A stretch of DNA of 64,000 bases from Gimesia chilikensis (GCF_008329715.1 NZ_VTSR01000011.1:1-64000); one strand, 5' to 3'; positions 20,164 through 29,768 are shown, counted from the first letter of the stretch. The notes: generated by a model from the letters alone, not told the origin. Program-made: numbers and translations.

Positions 20164-20560
20164 CCTGTCAACTCCTCAGTCAGTGAGATCTTAGTAAGTT
20201 AAATTGGGATGCGAATTCAGCCGGGATTCAAACTGGCCCGCGGATCCCTGTTTGGGCATTCCTTTAAGTGACACATAATTAGTCAGTTACAGAAACTACC
20301 CGGAATGAACATTTAGCACATGTATACACGTATCAATACTCTACCCTTATCCAATCACAGGACACATTACCACCCCACCTGACCCTAAATAACCTATTTT
20401 TCATTTTTATTGATACATTCGACATATGCGCATTCATCCTAATTCAACATGAATTCAGGATACAATCTATCAGATCTGCCTGGACCAAATCGCTCTGAAG
20501 TGCACAAGTGCGACGGTCTGGTGAACTTGTTGCAGTTTGTGCGGATCAGAATGATCTGCT
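20164..20560. other. AT-rich intergenic leader upstream of the giant gene
   Basis: About 400 bases without a credible gene, richer in A/T than its surroundings (notably 20380-20460). It must hold the promoter and 5' leader of the giant minus-strand gene, since the terminator at 20564-20604 closes the preceding transcript. No -35/-10 pair or operator could be assigned with confidence. Confidence 0.6.
20172..20177 (-). promoter_or_regulatory. Ribosome-binding site of the giant gene
   Basis: The minus strand reads GAGGAG followed by eight bases and ATG at 20163, a good Shine-Dalgarno match that fixes the start of the giant protein. Confidence 0.75.
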
Positions 20561-20563
20561 GGT

Positions 20564-20604
20564 AAATAAAAAAAGCCCCCTGAGATCCGTAGATTTCAGG
20601 GGGC
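20564..20604 (-). terminator. Rho-independent terminator after the GNRP-repeat gene
   Basis: Arms at 20575-20587 and 20592-20604 pair over 13 positions (GCCCCCTGA with TCAGGGGGC, then one G-T wobble and three more pairs) around a four-base loop. On the minus strand the stem is followed by a run of T with one interruption (20564-20574). It lies 40 bases past the stop of the gene at 20644-22131 and separates that gene from the giant gene. Confidence 0.88.
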
Positions 20605-20643
20605 AAACGCCTGTCAGCTAATTCAGCTTGATAGATACATTAC

Positions 20644-22131
20644 TCAGTTAGTCTGAGTATCGTCTCCTTTTGGTTCAGGCAGACGTACCAGTAACCAGGT
20701 CTGTGTCTTCTCTTCATTGAAGTGCACGAGCACGTTGGTCTGATCCTGCGTCAGATTATAAACGCCGGTCTCCATGACCAGCCCCGGATTGCTGCCATCA
20801 GAAAAATGCCAGGAAGCGCGTTGGTTGTCTTTGTCAACCATGCCTTCAACCGGGTGAGTGACGTCAGAAATGTCGTTGTAGAACGTTCCCGCGATCACAC
20901 CGTTCTTGTCCACAGCCAACTGCAGAACCATATTGGTCTCCTCGGAGTCAGCATTCGTAATGGCATAGACTCCCAGCGGCATCCATTCCGTCTCTTCTGC
21001 ATTCGACTGTGAATCCTGAGGAGCGGAATCAGCCAGGGACAATGCCTGCTGATAATATTCATCCGCAGTGGCAACCGGCTGGTCTCCATAATACACGGAG
21101 TTGTCCTCGTAATAGATGTTTGATCCATACTCATAATAGGAGGGAGTGTTCCACCAGCCCACGAACCAGGAGGTCATAGCGACAGCGGTTACAGGTCGCC
21201 ACCAGTAACCGGCGGGGTAACGTCCCCAGTAACGCTGATAGCGCCAGGCAGGAGTATTCCAGCCAGGACGATGGGTCCACCAGTCGCGATTGAAAGCATT
21301 CACATGTCTGTTATTCCAGTTATTACGAACATTGTTACCCACGCGAACACGGTTATTGTTGATCTGATTGATCGAAATATCACGCTTACCGGGACCACGG
21401 TTATTATTGGGACGGTCGCCGGGGCGATTTCCAGGTCGGTCCCCTATACCGGGTCGGTTGCCAGCTCCGGGACGATTTCCATCGCCTGGTCGATTTACAA
21501 CATCGGGACGATTTCCACTACCAGGCCGATTGATAATCTCTGGTCTGTTTCCTGCCCCTGGACGATCACCACTGCCCGGGCGGTTCACAACGTCGGGCCG
21601 ATTGCCGCTGCCCGGGCGATTAATGATCTCAGGGCGATTTCCTCCGCCAGGTCGGTTACCACCTCCGTTACCCGGCAGGTTCAAAAAGTCCTGCAACTGT
21701 CCCTGGGTGGGACGGTTACTGAAATCGGGTCGGTTTCCCCCCCCTGGTCGATTACCGAGGTTGGGACGGTTTCCACCACTCGGTCGATTACCTCCTCCGG
21801 GGCGGTTCCCCAGATCAGGCCGGTTCCCGCCGCTTGGACGATTCCCCAGATTTGGTCGATTTCCGCCACCACCGCTGGGGCGATTGCCCAAATTGGGACG
21901 GTTACCCCCGCTGGGTCGGGACACATTGGGACGCGAAGGCCGACTCATTGAGGGGCTGGGCCGGGAAATTCCCCCGCCTCCGCCCCGGTTGAATCCTCCT
22001 CCACCACCACGGGCTCCACCCCCGCCGCGAGCACCGCCTCCTCCACCGCGGCCGCCGCGGGAATAGGCATCGTGCGTCAGTAACGATACAGATAAAAGTG
22101 CTACAAAGAATGCAATTTGGGGAGTTCTCAT
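20644..22131 (-). CDS. Secreted Gly/Asn/Arg/Pro-repeat protein (mu-protocadherin-like label)
   Basis: A 495-residue secreted protein. The ATG at 22131 is preferred over a GTG three codons upstream because AAGGTGG sits five bases ahead of it. A signal peptide (about residues 1-24, hydrophobic core AFFVALLSVSLL) leads into a Gly/Arg-rich tract, then about 180 residues of tandem G-N-R-P units (variants NRPNLGNRP, NRPEIINRP, NRPDVVNRP). The middle is aromatic (W/Y-rich, about 270-340) and the C-terminal 120 residues form a compact region with strands such as Y-A-I-T-N and G-V-I-A-G-T-F-Y. Similar planctomycete proteins are annotated as mu-protocadherin or cell-surface proteins; the real function is unknown. 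The opposite strand is open over the repeats only because of base composition. A strong terminator follows the stop. Confidence 0.85.
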   Translation of the reverse strand: MRTPQIAFFVALLSVSLLTHDAYSRGGRGGGGGARGGGGARGGGGGFNRGGGGGISRPSPSMSRPSRPNVSRPSGGNRPNLGNRPSGGGGNRPNLGNRPSGGNRPDLGNRPGGGNRPSGGNRPNLGNRPGGGNRPDFSNRPTQGQLQDFLNLPGNGGGNRPGGGNRPEIINRPGSGNRPDVVNRPGSGDRPGAGNRPEIINRPGSGNRPDVVNRPGDGNRPGAGNRPGIGDRPGNRPGDRPNNNRGPGKRDISINQINNNRVRVGNNVRNNWNNRHVNAFNRDWWTHRPGWNTPAWRYQRYWGRYPAGYWWRPVTAVAMTSWFVGWWNTPSYYEYGSNIYYEDNSVYYGDQPVATADEYYQQALSLADSAPQDSQSNAEETEWMPLGVYAITNADSEETNMVLQLAVDKNGVIAGTFYNDISDVTHPVEGMVDKDNQRASWHFSDGSNPGLVMETGVYNLTQDQTNVLVHFNEEKTQTWLLVRLPEPKGDDTQTN

Positions 22132-22187
22132 TTTTCCCACCTTATTTTAAAGCTGATAATTAGCGATGAATTACGAAACCACTCAGA

Positions 22188-23069
22188 TTACTTGCGGACA
22201 ATGGTGATCTCGTCGACTCCCGGCAGGAGTTCGCCATCCACCTCGCGTCCCAGAGAACGAAAAGTAAAACTGTTGTCATCGATTTTGGTGATGACATTGA
22301 CTCCAGTGGCCTTCTCGCCATTCGCCAGAACCTGCAATGTGCGTACGGTCCAGCGATTCTCAGTTTGGGTCCAGATCCCGACACCAAATCCACCTTCTGA
22401 GTCGAATAACCAGGAACGGATGGTCTGTTTATCCGGATCCCAGCCGATGATCTGCGTCCCTTCCAGAGCAACGCGATCCTGTATATGGACCTTGAAAGAA
22501 CGCGTCATGAAGTTTTTATTCTTCGTCCACTTGCAGACGGTTTCGACGGAACCATCATCGCCTTCATCAACCCAGGTTCCGATCATCCATTCCAGTGATT
22601 TCAGCTGTTCGTAGTGTGATTGAGGCACTATGGCCTCTGTTTCTGTTACACTATCCAGCTTCCAGCCAGCGGGCGTTTTCACATGCACGGCCGAGTATTC
22701 AGTGACGCTGGGCTCCTGTTCCGGCAGAATGACTTCAGCCACACCGTTCTCAACGGCAACGCCAGGTGAGATCAGTCGAATATCGACACTTTCCAGTTCG
22801 ATTTTAGCGCCAGGCGAATCCTTAAAATACTCTGTGAAGCTTTTCTCCAGCGCCGCCTGCCCCTTGATTGTTTCGCCTCCCGGTGGAGTGAATTCCCCTT
22901 CGGGTGTCCAGTGGCTGGCAACAGCTTTGGCATCTCCCTTGTCAAAAGCTGTTTTGTAAGAGGAAATCGCAGTGCGAATCAGGCCTTCCTCATCTGGTTT
23001 TGCATCGTCCGCATGCAAAAACTGACCCGCTGAACACAGCAGTAAAAGAAGCGGTAGTACTCGACGCAT
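22188..23069 (-). CDS. Secreted SnoaL-like (DUF4440/SgcJ-EcaC type) protein
   Basis: A 293-residue protein. The ATG at 23069 is chosen over the longer frame to 23255 because GGAG lies eight bases upstream and the protein then starts with a clean signal peptide (MRRVLPLLLLLCSAGQFLHA). Residues about 25-150 match the SnoaL/NTF2-like pattern of the SgcJ/EcaC family: R-T-A-I-S-S-Y-x-x-A-F-D-K-G-D-A-K-A-V-A-x-H-W, then E-G-E-F-T-P-P-G-G, G-x-x-A-L-E-K-S-F. Residues about 160-290 form a second domain with W-M-I-G-T-W-V-D-E and repeated W-x-x-x-N strands, resembling lipocalin-like DUF1579-type regions. Ligand and reaction are unknown. It lies 56 bases upstream of the GNRP-repeat gene and could be cotranscribed with it. 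Confidence 0.82.
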   Translation of the reverse strand: MRRVLPLLLLLCSAGQFLHADDAKPDEEGLIRTAISSYKTAFDKGDAKAVASHWTPEGEFTPPGGETIKGQAALEKSFTEYFKDSPGAKIELESVDIRLISPGVAVENGVAEVILPEQEPSVTEYSAVHVKTPAGWKLDSVTETEAIVPQSHYEQLKSLEWMIGTWVDEGDDGSVETVCKWTKNKNFMTRSFKVHIQDRVALEGTQIIGWDPDKQTIRSWLFDSEGGFGVGIWTQTENRWTVRTLQVLANGEKATGVNVITKIDDNSFTFRSLGREVDGELLPGVDEITIVRK

Positions 23070-23495
23070 TATTTTTCTCCATAAACGGGGCTTCTCAATC
23101 AGAAATTCAGAATGCAAAATTGAATTTCCCGGTCTTACCATGACGATCTCGGGACAAAGCGCCGTGTTGTTTCGCCTGAGAAACTCTGCGTTTGCAGACG
23201 GTTCAACCACGGAATGAATTTCTGCGGCCCCACAGAAACTCCCATCAGAGAACACTTAGCCTTGCTTTGTCACCTGATTCCATGTTCGCATATTCATTTC
23301 GAATCTGCCAGAAGTTCTGATTCTTTCTCTACAGATTTTCATCAAATCGATCTGCAGCCCCTGTCAAGTTTTCAGAGCCTGTATGGCGCAGAGGGAGAAT
23401 ACATGAAACGCCAGAACTGGCTGCTGGAGCTTGAAATCGCATCAGAGAAACAGAGCATCCCCGGACAGGCAGGAAGAATCCTGTGAAAACAGCAG
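23070..23495. other. Intergenic region between SnoaL-like and GT-C/TPR genes
   Basis: About 425 bases. It is the 3' end of the GT-C/TPR gene and the 5' region of the SnoaL-like gene. The short plus-strand frame at 23214-23486 has no recognisable motif or ribosome-binding site and is not called. No convincing terminator or operator was found. Confidence 0.5.
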
Positions 23496-26066
23496 TCAGT
23501 AGCGAGGCGTTTCTCTGAACCGGGCAATTTGCTGTAACGCCTCCTGGATCTCCGGATCATCGGGCGATGTCTTCTGTAGACTCAGGTAACTGTTCTCTGC
23601 CTCATCGAGCAGACTGTAGAACAGCTGCAGGCGGGCCAGTTCTCTCAAGATCCGTGTATCGGAGTCGGAGTCTTTGCGATCATGAGCGTGCTGCAATAGT
23701 TTGAGTGCCTTGCCCGGAACGCCCTGCTCCTCGTATAGTTTGGCCAGTCTCAGAATCTGACTGGTATCAGGTACCTTAGAGGAAGCAGATTCACTGGCCC
23801 AGGTAGAGGTAATAATTTTCTCCAGGTCCAGGCGCTGTCGTAGAGCCTGAGCAGCTTCATGATTCGCATCCTGCACCTGGTTTAATTCCTGTAGTGCCTG
23901 TTCCGAATTCCCCTGAATCAGCGCCAGCCGGGCCAGCCAGACATGAGCCTGATCAAGTTCTGCGGTTGTAGCCTGTTTTGAATCGAGCACTTTGTGCGCA
24001 AATTTTTCCGCCTTGTCGAACATGACCAGCTGCCACATATTATTGGTCAGTTTCAGATAGCTGCCCGGTTTTTCATGTTGTGATTCCCCCTGATTCTCCT
24101 GAGCCGCTTTCCGTCGCTTGAGAGCCAGTTTAATTCCGTCATTCAGGTTGCCCCGAATCATTTTCTGTCCCGGAGTTCGCGTGGCGCGGGCAAATTCTTC
24201 GAGCGCCTGGTCGTACTGGCGTTTACCGAGGTAAGACCAGCCCAGCATACTCATGAAGCGGGCATCCTGTATCCCGGCCTGTTCGAGATCGCCAATGAAA
24301 GCGATAATCTGATCATACTCTTCCGCTTTGAGCAGTTGATTGAGATACGTCATACAGACCGAAATGCGGCGCGGGTTTCGAGCCAGCCGTTTCCGAGCCA
24401 GTTCCATAGCCTCTTCTTCCCGCCAGTACTGATCCCTGACTGTCCCTTCATAGTTCGGCGTCACTTCAATGACCACGATTCCCTCTTCCTCGTAAACCGG
24501 AGTGAAGCGATAAATCAGATCATCATCCAGCAGATATCGGGGAAACATATCATTCGTATGTTTGCCATAAGTGACCAGGTAGCATTGTCCCATGGACTGA
24601 ATGGCTTTGTGTAGCTGTTCGATATTGGACGGTTCGAAATAAAACAGTCTCTGATAGCGATGGCTGGCTGTGGAGACTTCTGCCCGCCGCGTTAAGACAC
24701 GCGCATGAGGTGCGGTATTCTGATTCAACCATTCGCCCGCCTTGACGAAGTCACTGGCAAACATGATGAGGTCCTCGTTAGAAAGTTCCTCTTCACTCTC
24801 CGTCTTCATGAGATGATTTGTTGTAATCAGATTGGCATCAACCCAGGTTTGTGAGAACAGCAGAGCAGCCACTCCCGCGATACCTCCCACGGCAAGTGTT
24901 TTCAGCACCCCTGCCCGCTGGCCCAGTGAAGACTCTTTGATATAGAACAGGCCCGCAGGTACGAAGACCAGAATCATGGGCAACCAGGGGAGTGAAAAAC
25001 GGGTCTGCATCCAGGGCCAGACAGAAAGCACTCCCAGGGAAAGACACAAGTAGAGTAAGCAGACTGCACCACCGCGTTTCCAGCAGCGCAGCATGCCTGC
25101 CAGCGAGATGACAAGTATCACTACGCTCCCCAGCGAATAGATCAGGGGAGAGCCGGGGAGTGCATGATACTCTCCGGAAAGGACTCCGCTGTATTCAGGC
25201 ACGGTTCCCGGCAGACCAGGGAAGATTTTCTGACATAATCCGTCGATGTGTACGAGCAGCCGATTCAGCATGCTGATTACTGTGCCGACCACTCCCGCAG
25301 TCTTCATTTCCTGGAGCGCAATGGAACTGTAACTCATTGTTTTGAACTGACTGTTGCGGAACATCCAGAATGCGGTCGTTCCGACCGAGAGCCCCACCGG
25401 GATCAGACAGATCCAGCGTTTCCGACTAAAGAGACACCAGAGTCCCACGGCCAGAATCATGGCGACGCCGATGGTTCTGAGAAAGGGAATAAACACCAGA
25501 AGACCGGTCAGGCAGATCAGTTTTCCGAGAGACCATTTCTCTTCCTCGGCATAAAACAGGTAGAGTACCGCCAGCGTACATGCCATAAAGGGGATCTCGC
25601 TCATCACGATTGTGGCATAAACGAGAACATAAGGATTGGTCATCAGGACCAGGCTGACCAGCAGAACCGACCAGCGCAGTGGCGACAATGACTCCGCAGA
25701 CTCGGGATCTGTGCTGTTTATCAGTCGCCAGGCCAGTGTATAGAAGAGCCAGATCATGACAAGGGCAGTCATCAATACCGTCACTTTAGCGGCGATTACA
25801 TCGTAGGGGGCAATGATTGCAGCAGGCATCAACAGAACCGACATGCCTGGCGGACGCAAAGTGAAGTAAGGCTCCCCTGGTCGATCAAACTGTCGATATT
25901 CCTGGAAATCAACAAACCCCCGCGCCATCAGTACATAATCACTACTGTCGGGATTGTAAAAATAGAACTCATTGATACGCGCTGCACCTAATACAGCAAA
26001 GACAATCAGCAGCAGGATCGGCAGTTTTAAGAAGTCATTGCGAACTAATGAAGATGTCTCGTTCAT
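23496..26066 (-). CDS. GT-C type membrane glycosyltransferase-like protein with C-terminal TPR region
   Basis: An 856-residue protein. Residues about 15-400 hold ten or so hydrophobic segments in the layout of GT39/ArnT/PMT-like (GT-C) enzymes that use polyprenyl-phosphate sugars: a first helix (LPILLLIVFAVLGA), then a loop with N-P-D-S-S-D-Y-V-L-M-A-R-G-F and T-L-R-P-P-G. The acidic D-E pair usual in the first loop of this superfamily is not present in that form. A soluble segment follows, then from about 560 to 850 helical repeats with A-x-x-x-Y-x-x-x-G motifs (for example W-S-Y-L-G-K-R-Q-Y-D-Q-A-L-E-E-F) that are TPRs. It is the last gene of a three-gene glycosyltransferase set on this strand, 95 bases from its neighbour. 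No ribosome-binding site is obvious at the start. Acceptor and sugar are unknown. Confidence 0.8.
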   Translation of the reverse strand: MNETSSLVRNDFLKLPILLLIVFAVLGAARINEFYFYNPDSSDYVLMARGFVDFQEYRQFDRPGEPYFTLRPPGMSVLLMPAAIIAPYDVIAAKVTVLMTALVMIWLFYTLAWRLINSTDPESAESLSPLRWSVLLVSLVLMTNPYVLVYATIVMSEIPFMACTLAVLYLFYAEEEKWSLGKLICLTGLLVFIPFLRTIGVAMILAVGLWCLFSRKRWICLIPVGLSVGTTAFWMFRNSQFKTMSYSSIALQEMKTAGVVGTVISMLNRLLVHIDGLCQKIFPGLPGTVPEYSGVLSGEYHALPGSPLIYSLGSVVILVISLAGMLRCWKRGGAVCLLYLCLSLGVLSVWPWMQTRFSLPWLPMILVFVPAGLFYIKESSLGQRAGVLKTLAVGGIAGVAALLFSQTWVDANLITTNHLMKTESEEELSNEDLIMFASDFVKAGEWLNQNTAPHARVLTRRAEVSTASHRYQRLFYFEPSNIEQLHKAIQSMGQCYLVTYGKHTNDMFPRYLLDDDLIYRFTPVYEEEGIVVIEVTPNYEGTVRDQYWREEEAMELARKRLARNPRRISVCMTYLNQLLKAEEYDQIIAFIGDLEQAGIQDARFMSMLGWSYLGKRQYDQALEEFARATRTPGQKMIRGNLNDGIKLALKRRKAAQENQGESQHEKPGSYLKLTNNMWQLVMFDKAEKFAHKVLDSKQATTAELDQAHVWLARLALIQGNSEQALQELNQVQDANHEAAQALRQRLDLEKIITSTWASESASSKVPDTSQILRLAKLYEEQGVPGKALKLLQHAHDRKDSDSDTRILRELARLQLFYSLLDEAENSYLSLQKTSPDDPEIQEALQQIARFRETPRY

Positions 26067-26161
26067 ATTATCTTACATTCAATAAGGTCTGACAGATATT
26101 TGATGTATCTAGAACAGAGATCAAACAAAATCTGCCTGAATACAAGATACAGGAGTTTATG

Positions 26162-27844
26162 TCATTCAAAGAAGTCCTGTCTTCCAGATTGATGACTGAC
26201 ATCGAATTCTGGCGTGCTGACATGGGTAGGATGCTCGTGAACTCTGAGTGCATTCTTTAAGGATTCTCTGACTCCCGGGCGGGGCCGACATTCCACCATA
26301 AATTGAAATGCAAACAAGGCTGGCCAGGCTTTCGCCAGCAAGCCTGCCATCCATCCCAGCCATTTCCCCAGTCTCCCGGGCATCACTGCCGAAAAAGGGG
26401 CGCCGATGGCATGTACCCGCTCCACATTGTATCCGCAGTCCTCGAGCATTCTCAGAAGAGTACGTCGAGTAAACAACCTTTTGTGAGTGATATCGAGAAT
26501 TCCCCGCTCAGCATAATTGAAACGACCAAACAAGAGATTCAGCCGAACTGCTGCAAACGCGACATTAGGAGTGGAAAGTAATAACAGTGGCAGCGCAGGC
26601 GGATCTGACAAAACCTGGGGAGTTCCCAACGAATTTTGTTCGTCTTCGTTGTATCCATCCGAGATCACCTCATTACAGTGCGCTGAAGCGACGTTCTCGA
26701 TGTTACCCATCTGATTGGAACCAGCATCTGCCCGGTGTTCGTTCCGTAGCGCCAGTAGAAATTCTTCTGGATGTGCCAGATGCTCAATCACGTCCAGCAT
26801 GAGCATTGTGTCATAGTCTGTTAATGAAACAGGGATTTCATCCCGTTCCAGGTCAGCGAATATAAATCGACTCATCACTTCCGACTGAGGTCTGCTGCAG
26901 TCAACACCAGTCACCTGCATCCCCTGCTGTTCACACTGTGAAGCGACATGTCCCGGACCACAGCCGATATCCAGTACATTTTGTGCGTGCCTGGCTTTCA
27001 ACAATTTGAGAGCTAGTGCATGGGAAGAATATTCTGCCTGTGTCTTATCGCGGTATCGATCCGTTGATAAGTTCCTCAGTTTCAAAGAACACAGCATACC
27101 CCATTGATGCATTTTATACTGAATTGTCGCCGTCACGACATTCCAGGCATATTTAAATCCCTGCACCCGACAGATTTCGTTACCATAGAAAGTCGGTATG
27201 TTTATCTCCTGTACACTCGCCTCTACATGTGCCGCTTGTAAAAGTATCTCTGTGTCAAAATGGAAATCGTTAGTATTAATCTCAAAGGGAACACTCTGCA
27301 GAAATTTTGTGGAATATGCACGGTACCCCGTATGATATTCGCTCAAGCTCCAACCTGTGAGCCAGTTTTGAAACCGGGTAAGTATCCGATTACCCACCAG
27401 CTTATACCAGGGCATTCCTCCCGCCCTGGCGCTGCGTGTGGAATGCATTCGTGACCCCAGGATGACATCTGGTCTAGTCTCTCTCCAGGTTTCGATGAAT
27501 TCAGGCAACAGTTCTGGAGCGTATTGTCCATCACCGTGTAATAGAATAACGCAACTGTATTCATCATCGATTGCTGCCCGAAAACCAATCTTCTGATTTC
27601 CCCCATACCCCTGGTTGATTCGGTTTTTCAAAATGGTGACATTATAAATGTCATGGGCAACCAGCCATTTTTTCAGTATCAAGGCCCCATTGTCCGCAGA
27701 GGCATCATCGTTGACAAGAAAATGAACATCATCGCGATTAAAGAGCATAAAGGGTATCCGTTCAAATAAATCGAACAGATGCTGCTCTGCTTCATAAGCG
27801 ACAACATAGATTAGAAATCGATCTGGCTTGTTTGATGACTGCAT
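26162..27844 (-). CDS. Bifunctional GT2 glycosyltransferase - SAM methyltransferase fusion
   Basis: A 560-residue cytoplasmic or peripheral protein with two domains. Residues about 8-240 are a family 2 glycosyltransferase: Y-V-V-A-Y-E-A-E, F-L-V-N-D-D-A-S-A-D-N, N-Q-G-Y-G-G-N, and H-G-D-G-Q-Y-A-P-E at 103-111. The D-G-Q signature resembles dolichol/polyprenyl-phosphate mannose synthases. Residues about 285-480 are a class I methyltransferase: V-L-D-I-G-C-G-P-G-H-V at 290-300, G-V-D-C-S at 313-317, L-M-L-D-V-I-E-H-L at 348-356, then S-T-P-N-V. Between L-A-L-R-N-E-H and L-L-L-L-S-T-P is an unusual polar insert of about 45 residues (371-415). The domain order suggests a lipid-linked sugar is made and a product methylated within one pathway; this is inference. 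The neighbours are two GT-C proteins. Confidence 0.88.
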   Translation of the reverse strand: MQSSNKPDRFLIYVVAYEAEQHLFDLFERIPFMLFNRDDVHFLVNDDASADNGALILKKWLVAHDIYNVTILKNRINQGYGGNQKIGFRAAIDDEYSCVILLHGDGQYAPELLPEFIETWRETRPDVILGSRMHSTRSARAGGMPWYKLVGNRILTRFQNWLTGWSLSEYHTGYRAYSTKFLQSVPFEINTNDFHFDTEILLQAAHVEASVQEINIPTFYGNEICRVQGFKYAWNVVTATIQYKMHQWGMLCSLKLRNLSTDRYRDKTQAEYSSHALALKLLKARHAQNVLDIGCGPGHVASQCEQQGMQVTGVDCSRPQSEVMSRFIFADLERDEIPVSLTDYDTMLMLDVIEHLAHPEEFLLALRNEHRADAGSNQMGNIENVASAHCNEVISDGYNEDEQNSLGTPQVLSDPPALPLLLLSTPNVAFAAVRLNLLFGRFNYAERGILDITHKRLFTRRTLLRMLEDCGYNVERVHAIGAPFSAVMPGRLGKWLGWMAGLLAKAWPALFAFQFMVECRPRPGVRESLKNALRVHEHPTHVSTPEFDVSHQSGRQDFFE

Positions 27845-27880
27845 ATTCAGGTTCTATCGGATGCTATATGACGAGCATGA

Positions 27881-29587
27881 TTAATTTATATTCTGCTTCG
27901 GAACTGCTGCCTTGGCAGCTTTGATCTCGGGTGAGAGAAACTGGATTCGCATGATCTGGTTGTCCAGGTAATGGGCCTGTTTCGTCAATTGACCGGCTGG
28001 AAACAGGGGGAAGAGATGCTCGGGCTTTGCCTCTGCTCTTTCATACCCCAGATAGACAACCCAGAGCGGTTCCCTGGCCGATTCCTTGAGAGCAGCCAGG
28101 TAGTTTTTCCAGTCTTTCCGGAACTGATACATGAAAAAGTGAAAGCGGGGAATTGTCACAACACGGTAATTCCCCATCTTGTATTCGATATAGCCACCTC
28201 CGAGTGGCTTTCCGTGAATCACCTCGCGCCCCACCAGGTAATATTCCAGGACATTCCGTGTACTGTCATCCGTCAGGATCACCTCTCCCTCTGGAACCGT
28301 CTGTTTGATTAGACTTACAAAACGTTCCATCATTTCAGGAGTCTGTGTCGTTTCATACTTCCATACCATCGGTGCCGCATAGCTCATCACCCACAACAGC
28401 ATAACGCCTGCCAGCACTGAATTTCGCCACAGACTGTGACGCGTGAACAAGAACAATGATGCCGCGGATATTCCCAGCGCCACAAAAGGAATCAACCACA
28501 TTGAATGACGTGTATGCCCCAATGGATAAATTCGAAACTGAAACAGCAGCATCGCGACAATCATTGGCAGCACGATCAGCAGTGCCCGCTCCACTGCAAT
28601 CCAGGAGGATCCTGTTCGCTGATACGCGACTTTTCCCAATCTGATTACCCCGGGTACGATGAGGATCGCAATTAACAGACCGAATGCCCCCGAAGTAAAC
28701 TTGATAAACTCCAGTAGGCGCAAAAGTGGAATCATCAAGGGATTCGTGTTCTGCAGGGTGTATTGACTGTCTCTCAGCCAGAAGTCCCACATGGCATCCT
28801 GTGTTTCACTGTTCACAAATGCCCGGACATGGCCAAAATACAGAGCTGCACATTCTCCCAGCAAAACGACCTGCACCATGGCCCAGGCAATTACCAGTTT
28901 CCTGGGCAACGTACCAGAGATAACTCGCAGCAGTGTGAGTACTCCCAGTGCCAGCATCAGCCAGGCTGTGGTATAATGAGTCAGCATGGCCAGCCCGAGA
29001 CAGACAGCACTGGTAATCAGCGCAGCGAGCGAATGCCGCTGAAGAAACCGCTCATGGAAAAACAATGCGGCAAACATGAATGTCAGCAGAATCGTGTATC
29101 CCCGCATCTGCGCTCCGAGATGCACCATCGGCATTGAGAAGGTAAGAAAAACGAGTCCTACCACAGCTGGTCTGACTCCTGTTACTTCCCTCAACCATAA
29201 AAATGCAAAGACTAACGCGGAGATACTGAAGATCAAAGCGGGGAGCCGAAGCATGATCTCCGAGTCCCCGAGGTTCAACCAGAGGTGGTAAAAGAGAAAC
29301 ACGAGTGGAGGATGTGTATGAATCCTGCTGGCTATCCATGTATCCTGCAGAGTTGCTTCTCGTGCTGCCTGGAAGTGCATTGATTCATCAAAATCCAGAT
29401 AAAATGCATCCAGTAATTGTGCACGAAACAGAAGACCCACGAGAATAATACCCGCGACCAGGCCCCACACTACCAGTGATGTCTCCCGGGCATCAGCGAT
29501 GTCTGTCGCATTCCTATCCGCGTAAGTCTGACTCTCACCAGATTCGGGAGTTGTGTCTGTCACTTGTTCTTTCAGTGCTGGGTTCAT
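27881..29587 (-). CDS. GT39/ArnT-like polytopic glycosyltransferase
   Basis: A 568-residue membrane protein. After a 40-residue polar N-terminus come about ten to twelve membrane segments, beginning with VWGLVAGIILVGLLF. The first outer loop reads Y-L-D-F-D-E-S-M-H-F, with the D-E pair that GT-C enzymes of the PMT/ArnT group use, followed by I-H-T-H-P-P-L-V-F-L-F-Y-H (H-P-P is common in this family). A large soluble C-terminal region starts near residue 420. The family transfers a sugar from a polyprenyl-phosphate carrier to protein or lipid on the outer face of the membrane. It is the first gene of the glycosyltransferase set, 36 bases before the GT2-methyltransferase gene, whose product could supply the lipid-linked donor. 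Substrate is not known. Confidence 0.84.
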   Translation of the reverse strand: MNPALKEQVTDTTPESGESQTYADRNATDIADARETSLVVWGLVAGIILVGLLFRAQLLDAFYLDFDESMHFQAAREATLQDTWIASRIHTHPPLVFLFYHLWLNLGDSEIMLRLPALIFSISALVFAFLWLREVTGVRPAVVGLVFLTFSMPMVHLGAQMRGYTILLTFMFAALFFHERFLQRHSLAALITSAVCLGLAMLTHYTTAWLMLALGVLTLLRVISGTLPRKLVIAWAMVQVVLLGECAALYFGHVRAFVNSETQDAMWDFWLRDSQYTLQNTNPLMIPLLRLLEFIKFTSGAFGLLIAILIVPGVIRLGKVAYQRTGSSWIAVERALLIVLPMIVAMLLFQFRIYPLGHTRHSMWLIPFVALGISAASLFLFTRHSLWRNSVLAGVMLLWVMSYAAPMVWKYETTQTPEMMERFVSLIKQTVPEGEVILTDDSTRNVLEYYLVGREVIHGKPLGGGYIEYKMGNYRVVTIPRFHFFMYQFRKDWKNYLAALKESAREPLWVVYLGYERAEAKPEHLFPLFPAGQLTKQAHYLDNQIMRIQFLSPEIKAAKAAVPKQNIN

Positions 29588-29768
29588 AATCCCGACCTAA
29601 TTTGCTCCCGCGAACCAAATGTTGACTGATGACAGATTCTACAGAAGGCCTGTAACACGAGACTCTTACTCAGCGTTCGCCGCTGGAAATTAATTCGGAC
29701 CTGGAACCTGTCGTCATACGAATCACGTAGGGAGAACTAAAACTTCCCGAACGTTTCGCTCACAGAGC

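Noticed and set aside
21368-22066. Plus-strand frame of 232 codons, Pro/Gly/Arg-rich
   Set aside because: It is the complement of the GNRP repeats and exists only because of their composition; the minus-strand protein has a signal peptide, ribosome-binding site and terminator.
23214-23486. Plus-strand frame of 90 codons in the intergenic region
   Set aside because: No ribosome-binding site, no recognisable motif and no neighbours on that strand.
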